Positions 52,548 to 62,800 of a DNA stretch of 64,000 bases are shown piece after piece. Source of the DNA: Euryarchaeota archaeon UBA557. GTDB lineage: Archaea > Thermoplasmatota > Poseidoniia > Poseidoniales > Thalassarchaeaceae. Every line of letters starts with the position of its first letter. Positions within the stretch are counted from its first letter, which is position 1. Both the position numbers and the translations under genes were made by a program. The notes beneath the pieces are model-generated. The model worked only from the letters and a program-made list of their open reading frames with translations, made no database searches and had not been told where the DNA came from. The stretch is taken from contig DARI01000013.1 in assembly GCA_002503285.1 (NCBI GenBank), positions 1 through 64,000 on the forward strand. Reading direction: 5' to 3'.

Positions 52548-54428
52548 TCAAAGACGATGTTGGGCCCTTCCCAATCGACCTGGGCCATTTGGCCACTCCC
52601 ATCCAGGTGCATCTGCTCTAGCCGAGCCAATTAACAGATTATTCTGATACACTAAAACTTCATCACCACGTCTGATATCGCCCTCTATTGATTCGACATT
52701 TGTGGAAAATAAATCGCCTTTCCAAATATGATCATTGCGTAAATAAACTCTAGATAGGGTGCCATATTTATCCAAAATTGGTAAACAAGATTTTGAAAAT
52801 GCGAATCTAGCGCTTCTGGGATTCCATTGTGCAAGTTGAATACCATTATTTTTAATTGTAAAAATCGGAGGTCTGCCCTCTACAGATGTATCATTTAACC
52901 ATAAATCACATCCATGCTGAAACCTAGAGAGAGATTTTAGCTTTTCTAATCTGTGCAAACTTTCTTTCATCTTAGGAATATTAAAATCCAATATTGCATT
53001 ATCTATCTCAATAGATAGATTAGATAATGATTCTGAGCAGCCTGCAGATAGTCCTTTTCTAGTATCTTTAATATCAATCCCTTCTATTTCAATTTTAATT
53101 CCGGAATGATTTATTATTCGAGAATAATTTGTTCTATTAGATATTTTCTTAACCATATTTTTTATTATATATATTTCGTCTTTATCCCAATCTCCAGTAA
53201 CAGGAATATCATAATTACCCGCTGGCCAAATATCCTCTAATTCCCTCGGAACTAACCCTAATGGGGCAGTAACAATGACTTCATGAACTCCTCTTGTATT
53301 GATTGATTTAGCGAATCTTTGATGACTTTGGGATAAACGATATGGTTTCATTGCTGAGCAAGGTAGCAATAGTAATACATTGGTTTGATGATTAGGGGGG
53401 GTATGAAAATTTGAAACCCTATTGTGCCAATCTTGGATTAAGGCATCAGAACGGCTGGTGAAAGAATTACATCGCAGAGTAGCGGAATTTCCTAATACCC
53501 TAGACAAACCAGACCTACCTCCTCCTAATTCTCTCATTTTGAGGTCATGGAGCCTTAAATGTTCAACAGATTTTGAACTTGAAGTGCTTTGCATTTCAGC
53601 TAATTCCCTTAGTGAACCTTCACGAATTGCAGCTCTTGTTGCAGAGATTGATCTCTTCCACTCTGCACATTGGGCATCCATATCGGAACTTTCACTAACA
53701 GTATAATCAATTTCTCTTGGCCCTAGGGTCGACAATAAAACACCGATTGCAGAAGCGCTTCTTGACCTAGATAAGTCAAATAAATCTATTCCCATCCATG
53801 TAAGTAGAGCGCAATTATCAGGACCAGCGATACCTGGGGTCCAAATTAAAGAAGAAGGAAATTTTGTCCTTATTGTGTCTATAGCATCGATTAGCAACCC
53901 TTGATTCTTCACTAATTGAGGAGAATCTACCAAAACGACTATTGATGGTTCTAAATTTTTATCATTTAATTTTATGTCATGATGTAAGGATTGCCAGGAG
54001 ACAAGTAGGACTTCTTCTCCTTCGCTGAATGTACCGGAATCTGATTCTGCAAGGCTAGGAGGAAGTACTAATCCTTCCATTGATGTCCATGTATCTGGAG
54101 TATCAAATGGGAAGCAGAAATTACCACGTGTAGATATCGAGATATTTGCAGGGATTGAAGAAGAGTTTCTTCTCGAACTAAAGGGCGCAATTGAAATAGG
54201 TAATTCTGGATCATTTATGCCAAGTACAATTCCCGGCGTCCAAGATGATGGGTTTTTCCTGTCACCGAGGGAAAAAATACGAGAAAAACGTTGCCTAGAT
54301 TCTACTCCGCGAGCTAAAGGCCTACCATCCATATGGTTGACGAGTGATGCATTTCGCTTGAAGGATTCTAATGTGAGGGAGGTTTGGGTTAATCGTGCGA
54401 AGCATAATTGTATTGCTAACTTTGGCAA
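52548..54428 (-). CDS. arcS: Archaeosine synthase
   Basis: Converts the preQ0 base placed in archaeal tRNA at position 15 into archaeosine. The signature PCSAMKPYRLSQSHQRF (C357 to about 369) is the ArcS/DUF5591 active region. The N-terminal third is TGT-like but lacks clear catalytic features, and the C-terminus is a PUA RNA-binding domain (VYLRNDHIWKGDLFSTNV... IRRGDEVLVYQNN). At 626 residues it is slightly long. The first ATG overlaps the divergent gene by 34 bases; an ATG at 54332 (MDGRPLARG) is a shorter alternative. No tgtA is in the window. Confidence 0.85.
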   Translation of the reverse strand: MPKLAIQLCFARLTQTSLTLESFKRNASLVNHMDGRPLARGVESRQRFSRIFSLGDRKNPSSWTPGIVLGINDPELPISIAPFSSRRNSSSIPANISISTRGNFCFPFDTPDTWTSMEGLVLPPSLAESDSGTFSEGEEVLLVSWQSLHHDIKLNDKNLEPSIVVLVDSPQLVKNQGLLIDAIDTIRTKFPSSLIWTPGIAGPDNCALLTWMGIDLFDLSRSRSASAIGVLLSTLGPREIDYTVSESSDMDAQCAEWKRSISATRAAIREGSLRELAEMQSTSSSKSVEHLRLHDLKMRELGGGRSGLSRVLGNSATLRCNSFTSRSDALIQDWHNRVSNFHTPPNHQTNVLLLLPCSAMKPYRLSQSHQRFAKSINTRGVHEVIVTAPLGLVPRELEDIWPAGNYDIPVTGDWDKDEIYIIKNMVKKISNRTNYSRIINHSGIKIEIEGIDIKDTRKGLSAGCSESLSNLSIEIDNAILDFNIPKMKESLHRLEKLKSLSRFQHGCDLWLNDTSVEGRPPIFTIKNNGIQLAQWNPRSARFAFSKSCLPILDKYGTLSRVYLRNDHIWKGDLFSTNVESIEGDIRRGDEVLVYQNNLLIGSARADAPGWEWPNGPGRLGRAQHRL

Positions 54429-56488
54429 TTTTATTTCTAATGAATGTTAGTCCAATCATAAGTGCTCAATCAACAAACATCAATATCTTGATAGATGAAA
54501 ATGTAGAAATTGAAGGACCAGTTACAATTGAGTATACTTGTAATTTAATAGCATGCATGGAGCTTGAATTAAAAGTCATTAATAATGGAATTTACACTAA
54601 TAAGTCTGATTCTCACAGAGTTTCTTGGTCCGGATTGGTTAATGGTAGCTTTTCATGGCAGGTTTATGCTGAAGCAGGGATAGGCGAGGAGGATATTACT
54701 AGTAAAATAATAATAGATGATAATGGCACAATTGAGATGTCAGATTTAACAGATAATATTATTTTTAATGCGGAAAATTACGGAGATTATTTTTATCATG
54801 CTTCGCCATGTCAAATGGATAGTTGCAATAATCTAGATAATATTAATGAGGGGATGAAATTTACAGGAGCATTGGATTCAAATATAGATAAAGATGCAAT
54901 AAAATTACTAGGTAGTGAAGGCGATATTATCCTGATTAAAAACATAATATTTGCTCATGACATCAATATAGAATTATGGAGTGTTTTACCAGAAAGTAAA
55001 ACAATTATTACAGATTTTTCGAATTATATTTATGAAGATTATTATTTGGAATATCCAGAGGGGGAACTTTGGTTAAAGCTAATTCCTAGAAATGAAATTG
55101 GATATACACCTTATCAATTTGAAGTGATTTACTATGACTCGAATAATGAATCACCAGATAATATGGAATTAAACAATCCTTGGAATCATGGAGCATCATT
55201 ATTATTTGGAAATTTTTATCGTGGCCAAATTGCTGCTTCTGATATTGAGGGCGATTCAATATTAATTAATGCAGGCGCAAAAATGGAAATTATTCCAATT
55301 TGTCAATTTAGTAATTATGTAAATATTGAAATATTTTTTCATGAGAATGATAATAACATATTAGAATACCTGACAAATATTAAAATTTGCCCTGATAAAA
55401 TTTATACAAGTAAAGATACACAATCAATAGAATTCAGAATTAAATCTAATTTAACAACAGCATGGGAGATAGGCATTTATTCAAATAAAAATGGTGATGG
55501 AGGAGATTTAGGTGATGCACCTGATTACATATGGGAAAATGGAAAAATTGATGATAATTGGGTAATAATAAATGATAATAACACTGAATATAATGGCCAT
55601 TTGGGAATAAATGATGATATAGATATATACGGATTGATGGTAAAGCACGAAAACGGCTCTCATATTTATTTTAATGATTCTATAGGAGATATTTCCATAC
55701 ATATAGTTATTTTAGATCAAAAAACAGGAATAATTGTAAATTATACAAATGGAACTGAAATTATAGCACCGAAGGGGATACATGCAATACGGATTGAAAA
55801 AAATAATGGTGAGTCAGGAGAAGTAAATTATCAATTTATGAGCCCAGAGTTTGTAGAATACCGTCCTGAAAATATAAAATTAGAAGATCTATCAAGTATG
55901 TTTACAAATTTCTATATTTTTGTAGGCATCATGTTTTTAACTCCAATGATGATAGTACTATGGTGGAATAGAAACGATATAAAAGGTAAATACGAAATTA
56001 ATTCAATTGAGCAACATGAACTTAAAAGATTAGAAAAATTACGAAAAAGAATATCTAATGGCGTAGATCAAGAAGTAATAATTTCATCATTACATCAACT
56101 TGGAGATAGCCCTTGGAAATCCGTAATTCAGGAATGTGGAAATCCTCTGATTAGACATATGACCGAACAAATAGAAGTTTGTATATGGAAAATTGAAGGG
56201 AGTAAGTCAAATATTTTAGTAGGTATTAAACCATATAAGAATATTTGGAAAATGGCTGCTATTCGAATATTTGCATCAGAAGGTCCGCCCATAGAGATCA
56301 AAGAAGTTACCCCTCAAATGATATTTCAAGAGGATGAGATTTTTCTCGAGACTTTGGAAATTGGAAAGAGCGTATTCATAAAAATTTCATTTATTGATGA
56401 GCCTAAAAATATAGATTTCCAAATATCAGGAGTCGTCAATAATGTACCACTAGCTGCTACTTCTTCAAGAGCAATCTCATTCGATTAA
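54395..56488 (+). CDS. Surface protein with single TM and cytoplasmic domain
   Basis: 697 residues from GTG 54395: a clear signal peptide (SIIVLLTLAILFLMNVSPIISAQ), an Asn/Asp-rich beta-type exported region with PPC-like stretches (to about 500), one membrane helix (FYIFVGIMFLTPMMIVLWW) and a cytoplasmic domain of about 170 residues. That domain starts with a helical KRLEKLRKRISNGVDQEVI part and includes KSNILVGIKPYKNIWKMAAI. GGGAGG about 14 bases upstream is compatible with the start. Possibly a sensor or anchor linking surface and cytoplasm; family not recognised. Confidence 0.65.
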   Translation: MRSIIVLLTLAILFLMNVSPIISAQSTNINILIDENVEIEGPVTIEYTCNLIACMELELKVINNGIYTNKSDSHRVSWSGLVNGSFSWQVYAEAGIGEEDITSKIIIDDNGTIEMSDLTDNIIFNAENYGDYFYHASPCQMDSCNNLDNINEGMKFTGALDSNIDKDAIKLLGSEGDIILIKNIIFAHDINIELWSVLPESKTIITDFSNYIYEDYYLEYPEGELWLKLIPRNEIGYTPYQFEVIYYDSNNESPDNMELNNPWNHGASLLFGNFYRGQIAASDIEGDSILINAGAKMEIIPICQFSNYVNIEIFFHENDNNILEYLTNIKICPDKIYTSKDTQSIEFRIKSNLTTAWEIGIYSNKNGDGGDLGDAPDYIWENGKIDDNWVIINDNNTEYNGHLGINDDIDIYGLMVKHENGSHIYFNDSIGDISIHIVILDQKTGIIVNYTNGTEIIAPKGIHAIRIEKNNGESGEVNYQFMSPEFVEYRPENIKLEDLSSMFTNFYIFVGIMFLTPMMIVLWWNRNDIKGKYEINSIEQHELKRLEKLRKRISNGVDQEVIISSLHQLGDSPWKSVIQECGNPLIRHMTEQIEVCIWKIEGSKSNILVGIKPYKNIWKMAAIRIFASEGPPIEIKEVTPQMIFQEDEIFLETLEIGKSVFIKISFIDEPKNIDFQISGVVNNVPLAATSSRAISFD

Positions 56489-56497
56489 GAAAAATAA

Positions 56498-57643
56498 TTA
56501 ATTTCCCCTTCTTTTATTTGCTTCGTCGATTATGCTATCTTCTAGCGTTAAAGATTGATTCGTAATATTTTCTCTTAAATTGATTAATTGTTTTTTAAGA
56601 GATTTTGAAATCTTTTTTGGGATATCTAATTTCAGCAATACCGTAACTGAGCCTCTGCCCCTACTAGAACGCATGGAAGGCAATCCTCTAGAATGTATAG
56701 ATATTGTATCGCCTGGTTTAGATAATGGCGGTACTTTAATTTTCAAATTCTTCCCATCTATATGTTCTATCTCAATAACTGTGCCCAATAATAAATCTGA
56801 ATAATTTACAGGTAGGGCCATTAAAATATCTGCATCATCTCTTTCGAACCAAGGATGTTCTTCAATTTCAATTTCTATATAGAGATTACCAGCAATTCCA
56901 TTTTTTCCTCTTGCTGCTTCCCCTTGGCCCGCTATTTTTATACGATTACCACTAGAGATTCCTGGAGGTACTGTAAATTTTATTTTCTTTGATTGATTAT
57001 ATCTTCCTTCTCCGTTACAGGAATTACATGGATTGGTAACAATCACCCCTATTCCATTACAGGATGGGCAATCTGAAACGACTTGTTGAGCAAATGGGCC
57101 AACTCGTTCAACTCTTTGCACCCTGCCTCTGCCATTACAAGAAGGACAAGATTTTGTACCATCAGGATTTTTAGAGCCTAATCCATTACATTTTAAACAT
57201 GCAGATAATGATTCAATTTCTAATTCATCATCATAACCGTCTATTATAGCTGTAAAAGGTACAATATGCCTAATTAATAAATCTCCACCTCTATTGTTAC
57301 GATTGGGTCTCGAGTTACCAAATATTTGTCCAAATATACTCTCAATTCCCCCGCCAAATAGATCATCAATATTGATATTTACGCCTTGAAAACCTCCAGG
57401 GCCAAATGGTGAGCCCCCTGGCCTGTTATGCCCATATCTATCATATTTTGATTTTTCATTAGGTTCAGAAAGTATTGCATATGCTTCTTGAATTTCTTTG
57501 AATTTATTTTCTGCCTCTGGATTATCTGGATTTTTATCGGGATGATATTTACGTGCTAAACTTCTGAAAGATTTTTTAATCTCGGAATCACTAGCATCTT
57601 TAGAAATTTCAAGAATTTCATAATAATCACGCTTATTCGCCAT
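56498..57643 (-). CDS. dnaJ: Chaperone DnaJ
   Basis: 381 residues with the complete type I layout: J domain with YHPDKN, Gly/Phe-rich region (about 72-105), four zinc repeats (CLKCNGLG, CPSCNGRG, CPSCNGIG, CNSCNGEG) and C-terminal substrate-binding domains. It stimulates DnaK. No dnaK or grpE is nearby, so it is not in the common grpE-dnaK-dnaJ cluster. DnaK systems in archaea are of bacterial origin and patchily distributed. Confidence 0.95.
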   Translation of the reverse strand: MANKRDYYEILEISKDASDSEIKKSFRSLARKYHPDKNPDNPEAENKFKEIQEAYAILSEPNEKSKYDRYGHNRPGGSPFGPGGFQGVNINIDDLFGGGIESIFGQIFGNSRPNRNNRGGDLLIRHIVPFTAIIDGYDDELEIESLSACLKCNGLGSKNPDGTKSCPSCNGRGRVQRVERVGPFAQQVVSDCPSCNGIGVIVTNPCNSCNGEGRYNQSKKIKFTVPPGISSGNRIKIAGQGEAARGKNGIAGNLYIEIEIEEHPWFERDDADILMALPVNYSDLLLGTVIEIEHIDGKNLKIKVPPLSKPGDTISIHSRGLPSMRSSRGRGSVTVLLKLDIPKKISKSLKKQLINLRENITNQSLTLEDSIIDEANKRRGN

Positions 57644-57692
57644 AACCTACTCAACCCTCCGACTCATAGTGACTTTTTTCAACCGTTCCCCT

Positions 57693-58418
57693 CTAAAGAT
57701 AGATACCACATGAAACACAATAATTAGAATCCACATCGTTTAGGGAATTGCAAGAAACACAAATAGTTACTTTAGATGTAGAATTAGTAGATTTGATGTC
57801 CCATTTTTTATTATTCTGAGATGAATTAATTAATACTTTGTTATTATTTATTTTCTTTGATGCAGATTTTTCAATTAACATAGTTAATAGGTTTTTAATT
57901 TTGAAATATAATTGTTTAATGAAGTTAATTTTATTTGGTTCTTTATTATTATTATTATTATCATTATTGATGAGTTCAATAACTTCCTCTTCCATAGTAT
58001 CTTCATTTCTTTCTTTATTTAGTGAACCAACAAAACCTTTCATTGCAGAATTAAATCCATCATCATTAAAATTACTTTTTGCCTTTATTTCTAATTTATT
58101 TAAAATTTCATCACTATTTTCCCATAATCCTTTATCTTCTAATTTATACGATTTAGAAAGTTTACGAATTGCTTTTGAACGGTGATACTCATGATCTTTG
58201 ATTATTCTATATTTTGATAACATGAATAAACCCAAAAACAATACGATAGAGTAAGTGATTATTTGTGAAAATAGATCTTTTGATAATACATCATCAACTA
58301 CTGGAAGAACAGCCCTTAAGGCTGTCAAACATAATACTGGAAAAATTGCTATTCCAATTGATACATATGCTGAGCGATTTGCCATAAACTCAGGATAGTA
58401 ATTTATCGTTTGAACCAT
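57693..58418 (-). CDS. Membrane protein with C-terminal zinc ribbon
   Basis: 241 residues. Two membrane helices near the N-terminus (AYVSIGIAIFPVLCLTALRAVL and FSQIITYSIVLFLGLFML) lead into a cytoplasmic charged region with a low-complexity Asn run (NNDNNNNNK, near 150), and end in the zinc ribbon CVSCNSLNDVDSNYCVSCG. Starts at 58418 or 58385 (MANRSAYV) are both possible. Upstream is a tandem 12-base repeat. Function unknown. Confidence 0.6.
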   Translation of the reverse strand: MVQTINYYPEFMANRSAYVSIGIAIFPVLCLTALRAVLPVVDDVLSKDLFSQIITYSIVLFLGLFMLSKYRIIKDHEYHRSKAIRKLSKSYKLEDKGLWENSDEILNKLEIKAKSNFNDDGFNSAMKGFVGSLNKERNEDTMEEEVIELINNDNNNNNKEPNKINFIKQLYFKIKNLLTMLIEKSASKKINNNKVLINSSQNNKKWDIKSTNSTSKVTICVSCNSLNDVDSNYCVSCGIYL

Positions 58419-58420
58419 TC

Positions 58421-58444
58421 GTTTAAATGATAGTTTAAATGATA
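58421..58444. repeat. Tandem 12-bp repeat in a divergent promoter region
   Basis: GTTTAAATGATA occurs twice in direct succession (58421-58432, 58433-58444), between genes diverging at 58418 and 58477. Each copy holds a TTTAAA core that could be a TATA element on either strand, or the pair may be an operator. Confidence 0.5.
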
Positions 58445-58476
58445 TTAACTACTGGAATAAACTATAGGCAGATAGC

Positions 58477-59001
58477 ATGGGATTAAATATTACAATTACT
58501 ACAATGTTGCGCCCATATGAAGATTCGGACAATGTCATAACATCCATAAATAATATCTTTCCAGACTGGAGGTCCGATTCCATAATTACAAAACAATCTT
58601 TTCCTACAAATAGGCTAACTACAAAAATTAAAGGGTATTCCATTAATTTTGAAAAATTTATATTATTATTAAGAAAACAGAAAATATTGGATACAGCATT
58701 TGACGTTATGACTAAAAATTTGAAAATTAATTATACCTTTTTTTCCATTTCAAGACAGTCTGCAATGAAAGAAGTGATATCTTTCATAGTTCAAGACATC
58801 CCTTTAGGAGGGTCTATGGAAATAGAACTTGAAAAGGAAAATCTTGAGATTTGGTTAGAAGATCAAACCTGGCATCCAGGAAGAGAATTGATACCGAGGC
58901 AAGTAAATGATGATTTGGCTATGAAAATTAATGGTGAACCAGTAGAGTGGTTTGATAAATTTGGTAATCCAACTATGGCGCCATATTTAGAAGAAGAATA
59001 G
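58477..59001 (+). CDS. RNA-binding protein of the COG1325/UPF0201 type
   Basis: 174 residues. The N-terminus MLRPYEDSDNVITSINNIFPDW matches the TVRPTEDxEKVxxAIxNIFP opening shared by archaeal COG1325 (predicted exosome-associated RNA-binding) and UPF0201 proteins, and the middle RQSAMKEVISFIVQD fits the NKQAAxxGxVxF segment. A C-terminal acidic extension (PTMAPYLEEE) is extra. A role in RNA processing is likely; the exact family needs a profile search. Confidence 0.55.
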   Translation: MGLNITITTMLRPYEDSDNVITSINNIFPDWRSDSIITKQSFPTNRLTTKIKGYSINFEKFILLLRKQKILDTAFDVMTKNLKINYTFFSISRQSAMKEVISFIVQDIPLGGSMEIELEKENLEIWLEDQTWHPGRELIPRQVNDDLAMKINGEPVEWFDKFGNPTMAPYLEEE

Positions 59002-59060
59002 CTGACCATAAAATTTGAATTATACGTTATATTGATTGCTAATGGCCTGTAGCGTCATAC

Positions 59061-59378
59061 ATGGAAGAAGAATACATAGTAAAACTTCAACCAGAAGAAA
59101 GTAAGGTAAATCCCTTGGGAGTAATTGGGATTATTTGGAATGAAATGAGTGGTGGAATTGGCCCTTGGGGTACTTTTAGGCCAATATTTTCAATAATTAT
59201 ATCTTTAATTCCTTTTTTATATTTAGGCCAACATTTCAATGGTGAAAGTAATAAAGCATTTAGTTGGACATTAATACAACTTCCATTAATATTGTCAATA
59301 ATCTTGTGGCCAGTATTATACTTGTGGTCAATATTTGATTCATGGTGGATTTCTAACAAAATAATAGCATCAAAATAG
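59061..59378 (+). CDS. Small membrane protein, two TM segments
   Basis: 105 residues: a cytoplasmic polar start (EEEYIVKLQPEESKVN) and hydrophobic segments FRPIFSIIISLIPFLYLG and WTLIQLPLILSIILWPVLYLW, ending SWWISNKIIASK. No family recognised. It lies 59 bases after the RNA-binding protein and converges with the next gene. Confidence 0.6.
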   Translation: MEEEYIVKLQPEESKVNPLGVIGIIWNEMSGGIGPWGTFRPIFSIIISLIPFLYLGQHFNGESNKAFSWTLIQLPLILSIILWPVLYLWSIFDSWWISNKIIASK

Positions 59379-59387
59379 ACGTATTAT

Positions 59388-59879
59388 TTAAAAATCATCA
59401 GGTAATTCGATTGGGCTAAAAAGATGCCCAGGTTTCGAAGATTTTGATAATTGAAGAATGACTATTGATTCCCAGTCTTTTAATAATATCATGGCATTGA
59501 TAAATGGTAATTCGGTAGAGTTAATTATTGTCCTTATTATGGTGTCTAAGATGTCCATTCTATCTATATCAACATTCTTTAGAACGGATTCAAGAGGGAA
59601 ATGAAAATCAATATCATTATTATTTTCTAGATTTACATTTTTTTTAAAAATTTCCAAATAAGGAATTTCTTCATTTACTTCTTCTGCCTTTAAATTCAAT
59701 GATTCCGAAATAATTCTAATAAATTTTGAAATTACCAAAGAAACCTCAACTAGAGGTAAATTATATTGATTTACAAAATTAACCATATTCTCTTGTAGAA
59801 ATAATAGTTTATCTTCAACCGGGGAATTAGTGGCAGGAATATGCTCTGAATTATCTTCCACGACTATACGAGGTAGCAT
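59388..59879 (-). CDS. Hypothetical helical protein, 163 aa
   Basis: Soluble, mostly helical (FLQENMVNFVNQYNLPLVEV, then DRMDILDTIIRTIINSTELP), acidic, with no motif or membrane segment. It follows the giant calcium-repeat gene by 15 bases on the same strand and is probably co-transcribed. Function unknown. Confidence 0.6.
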   Translation of the reverse strand: MLPRIVVEDNSEHIPATNSPVEDKLLFLQENMVNFVNQYNLPLVEVSLVISKFIRIISESLNLKAEEVNEEIPYLEIFKKNVNLENNNDIDFHFPLESVLKNVDIDRMDILDTIIRTIINSTELPFINAMILLKDWESIVILQLSKSSKPGHLFSPIELPDDF

Positions 59880-59894
59880 ATCATTAATAGTAAT

Positions 59895-62800
59895 CTATGT
59901 AGTTCTGTCATCATATCTTATGGGTGAACCACTATTGCCCCTCACCCCATCCAATAAATCATCTTTAATTTCAAAATTATCATTCAGCCAGTCTCCATCA
60001 GTATCCCAATTGGTTGGGTCGGTGCCGTCTGCTATCATATCACCATCAATATCAATTAACCACCATCCAAATACATATTCTCCAAGGCCCAAATTAGGCA
60101 AATGAAATTGATCACCTGCAAATCTATTATATTCATCAGTCCACGCCCCATTTATGAGAATATTATCATTAGAAGTATTAATTATTTCATAATTCTCATC
60201 GTTATCATCTATAATAAGTGAGTATAACATATCTCCATCATTAATTCGATTCATCCTTAAGTAATTTGTAGATACTGCCGTACTACCTGAACAAGTGCCC
60301 AATAATGATTCACGTAATTGCCACCATTCATGGACTATTTCTCCGGCGCAGTCATACAAACCAGCGGCTCTGACTAGAGAGGGAGATGATAGAGTGGCAT
60401 TAACCGTAGCATAGTACTCCTGGAAGTTTGTGTATGGCACGTATGTACAAGTACCTGAAGAACAATCCCAGTCTCCATCATTATCTGCATCATAACCAGC
60501 ATCGGTAGGATCAGTAGCATCATGAGTGAACCATGACCAATTTAAATTTGGACGGGATATATATCCTTTTGAAACATCCACAGGCTTAAAGTTAGTTGCA
60601 GATACTTGATACCATTGAACAGAAATTTTTAGTAAAGATGACCAATTATCATTTGTCTCATTCCATCCTCTATGATATTCATAGAAATCCGGCATCATAT
60701 CTCCATCTGTATCATTATCTAATGGATTGGTGCCGAATTTGAAAATCTCACGTCCATCGGATAGGCTATTATCAATTACATAATTTGTGATAATTCCATT
60801 AATGATAATTGGTTTCATTAGTACAGAATCATCATCAGAATCAAAATCTAATGGATTAGTACCATTATCATATTCCATGAGATTAGTGAAATATAATTCC
60901 AAAGTTCCACTATCGATCTGATCACTCAATGGATTCAATATAAATTGTCTTTCAATCCAATGCCCTTGTTCTGCCGGGATATCTCCTAATTCTCTATCAT
61001 ACCATCCATCTGCGTCGGGGTCATAATTTACATCTAATGGATTAATTGGATTTAATGACCATCTATATGAATTAATAGGCAAAAATTCTCCATATATTGA
61101 ATAACAATATTCCCAACCATCAGTCATTCCGTCTCTATCCGAGTCAACATCATTTGGATCACTGATTCCAGCTAAACTAATATTAAAATTATCATAATTA
61201 AGCTCATTAATCAGCCCAATTTTCTCGGATGCAGAAATACTTTTTGAAGAAAATGTCGTATAGAGAGTACTTTTGGCTGATGATAAAGATAATTCATTTT
61301 CCTCCATTTGTGCAATTATTGCATCTTTTCCATATGAAACTAAACCTGTTCCATTTGGTATTGAACCAACAGCAAGCCTTTTTCCATATATTCTTGCATC
61401 ATATTCTGCTAAATTATCATAGGACTCAGCTTCGGTTATTATCCCATTTCCATCGCAATCAAAGGAATCATTATCAGAATCAATATCAACATCGTAATCA
61501 GATAGTGGATTCATTGACCATGAGTTTTCTTCTAAATTCCATTCTGTGAACCAATATTCATAGCCATCACTCATTCCATCCCTATCAGTATCAAATGAGT
61601 TTGGATCAGTTATACCAAAAATAGATTCTAAGAGAGGCTTTGGGGCCAAACCTGATTGCCAATCTACAAATTGTTCCATGGCTAAACTCGCCCTAGATTC
61701 CTTTGCAAAAATTATTCTATATATCCTGTTTACTGATTCTTGAGAATTTATTGATTCCACTTCAGTCCAAAACTTAGGTGCATCTGAAGGGGCTAATCCT
61801 CCGTTAGATGGGTTATTATTAGTCATATTTAATTCTACAATGTCAGTTATCCCATCAGAATCTGAATCATAATTGCCATCACCTGCAACTAATGGATTAA
61901 GGGTCCATAATTCATCAGAAGAGTTCCACTTTGTAAATATCAATTCTATTCCATCTAAAATACCATCTCCATCCGTATCTGGATTATTTGGATCTGCAGT
62001 AAATCCAGATACATTATTACCTTCAAGTGACATAAATTCACCGAAAGATTGAGACGATTCTGCGCCTATCCAGGGCATTGATGTTAATTCTCCCGCAACA
62101 TTTGTTAAGAAAAATTGAGGAGAAGATATTGTATTACTTATTTCACTTTTATTACTTGAGATAACATTATATTCTTCCCAATTATTCATCCCATCGCCAT
62201 CGTAATCTCCTAAACTATCTCCCTCATTGACAAGGTTTAATGACCAAACTTGATCAAACAAACTCCATCTTGAATGATAAAACTCCCATCCATCTGGCAT
62301 TCCATCTCTGTCAGAATCCGCATCTAGAGGATTGGAAGAGCCGATATCCTGAAAAATAATGTCATCTATGATAACTGAATAGTACAAACTAGATTGATCT
62401 CCAAAAGATTCTAATGCAAAATCCTTCCAAGAATTATGAGATAAATTTGTAGAAAAATTTTCTGGATACGTTAACCCTGAAGATGTAGATGTGGAATATA
62501 AAATATCTTTATTTAGGTAGTATTCCATCCAATTAACTAATTGTTCATCTGAACTTAGAATTCCATCATTATTTATATCAAATCCATCGCCATCAGGATT
62601 ATTCAATGAATCTGAACCATTCATTGGATTAATACCAGAGTTTCTAGGTGACCAATTACATGCATAACGAGCTTCCCACCCATCGGGTAAGCCATCACCA
62701 TCCGAATCTACTGAATTAGGATCAGTATGCATCCAATCTTTGGCTGCTTCGGATGTTTCACCATGAGAAAGTAGACCATTTTGTAAAGTCAAATCTAATA

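Noticed and set aside
61229..61549. Plus-strand frame rich in His, Leu and Phe in the calcium-repeat gene
   Set aside because: It is the antisense reading of repeated Asp/Asn/Glu codons and has a low-complexity composition.
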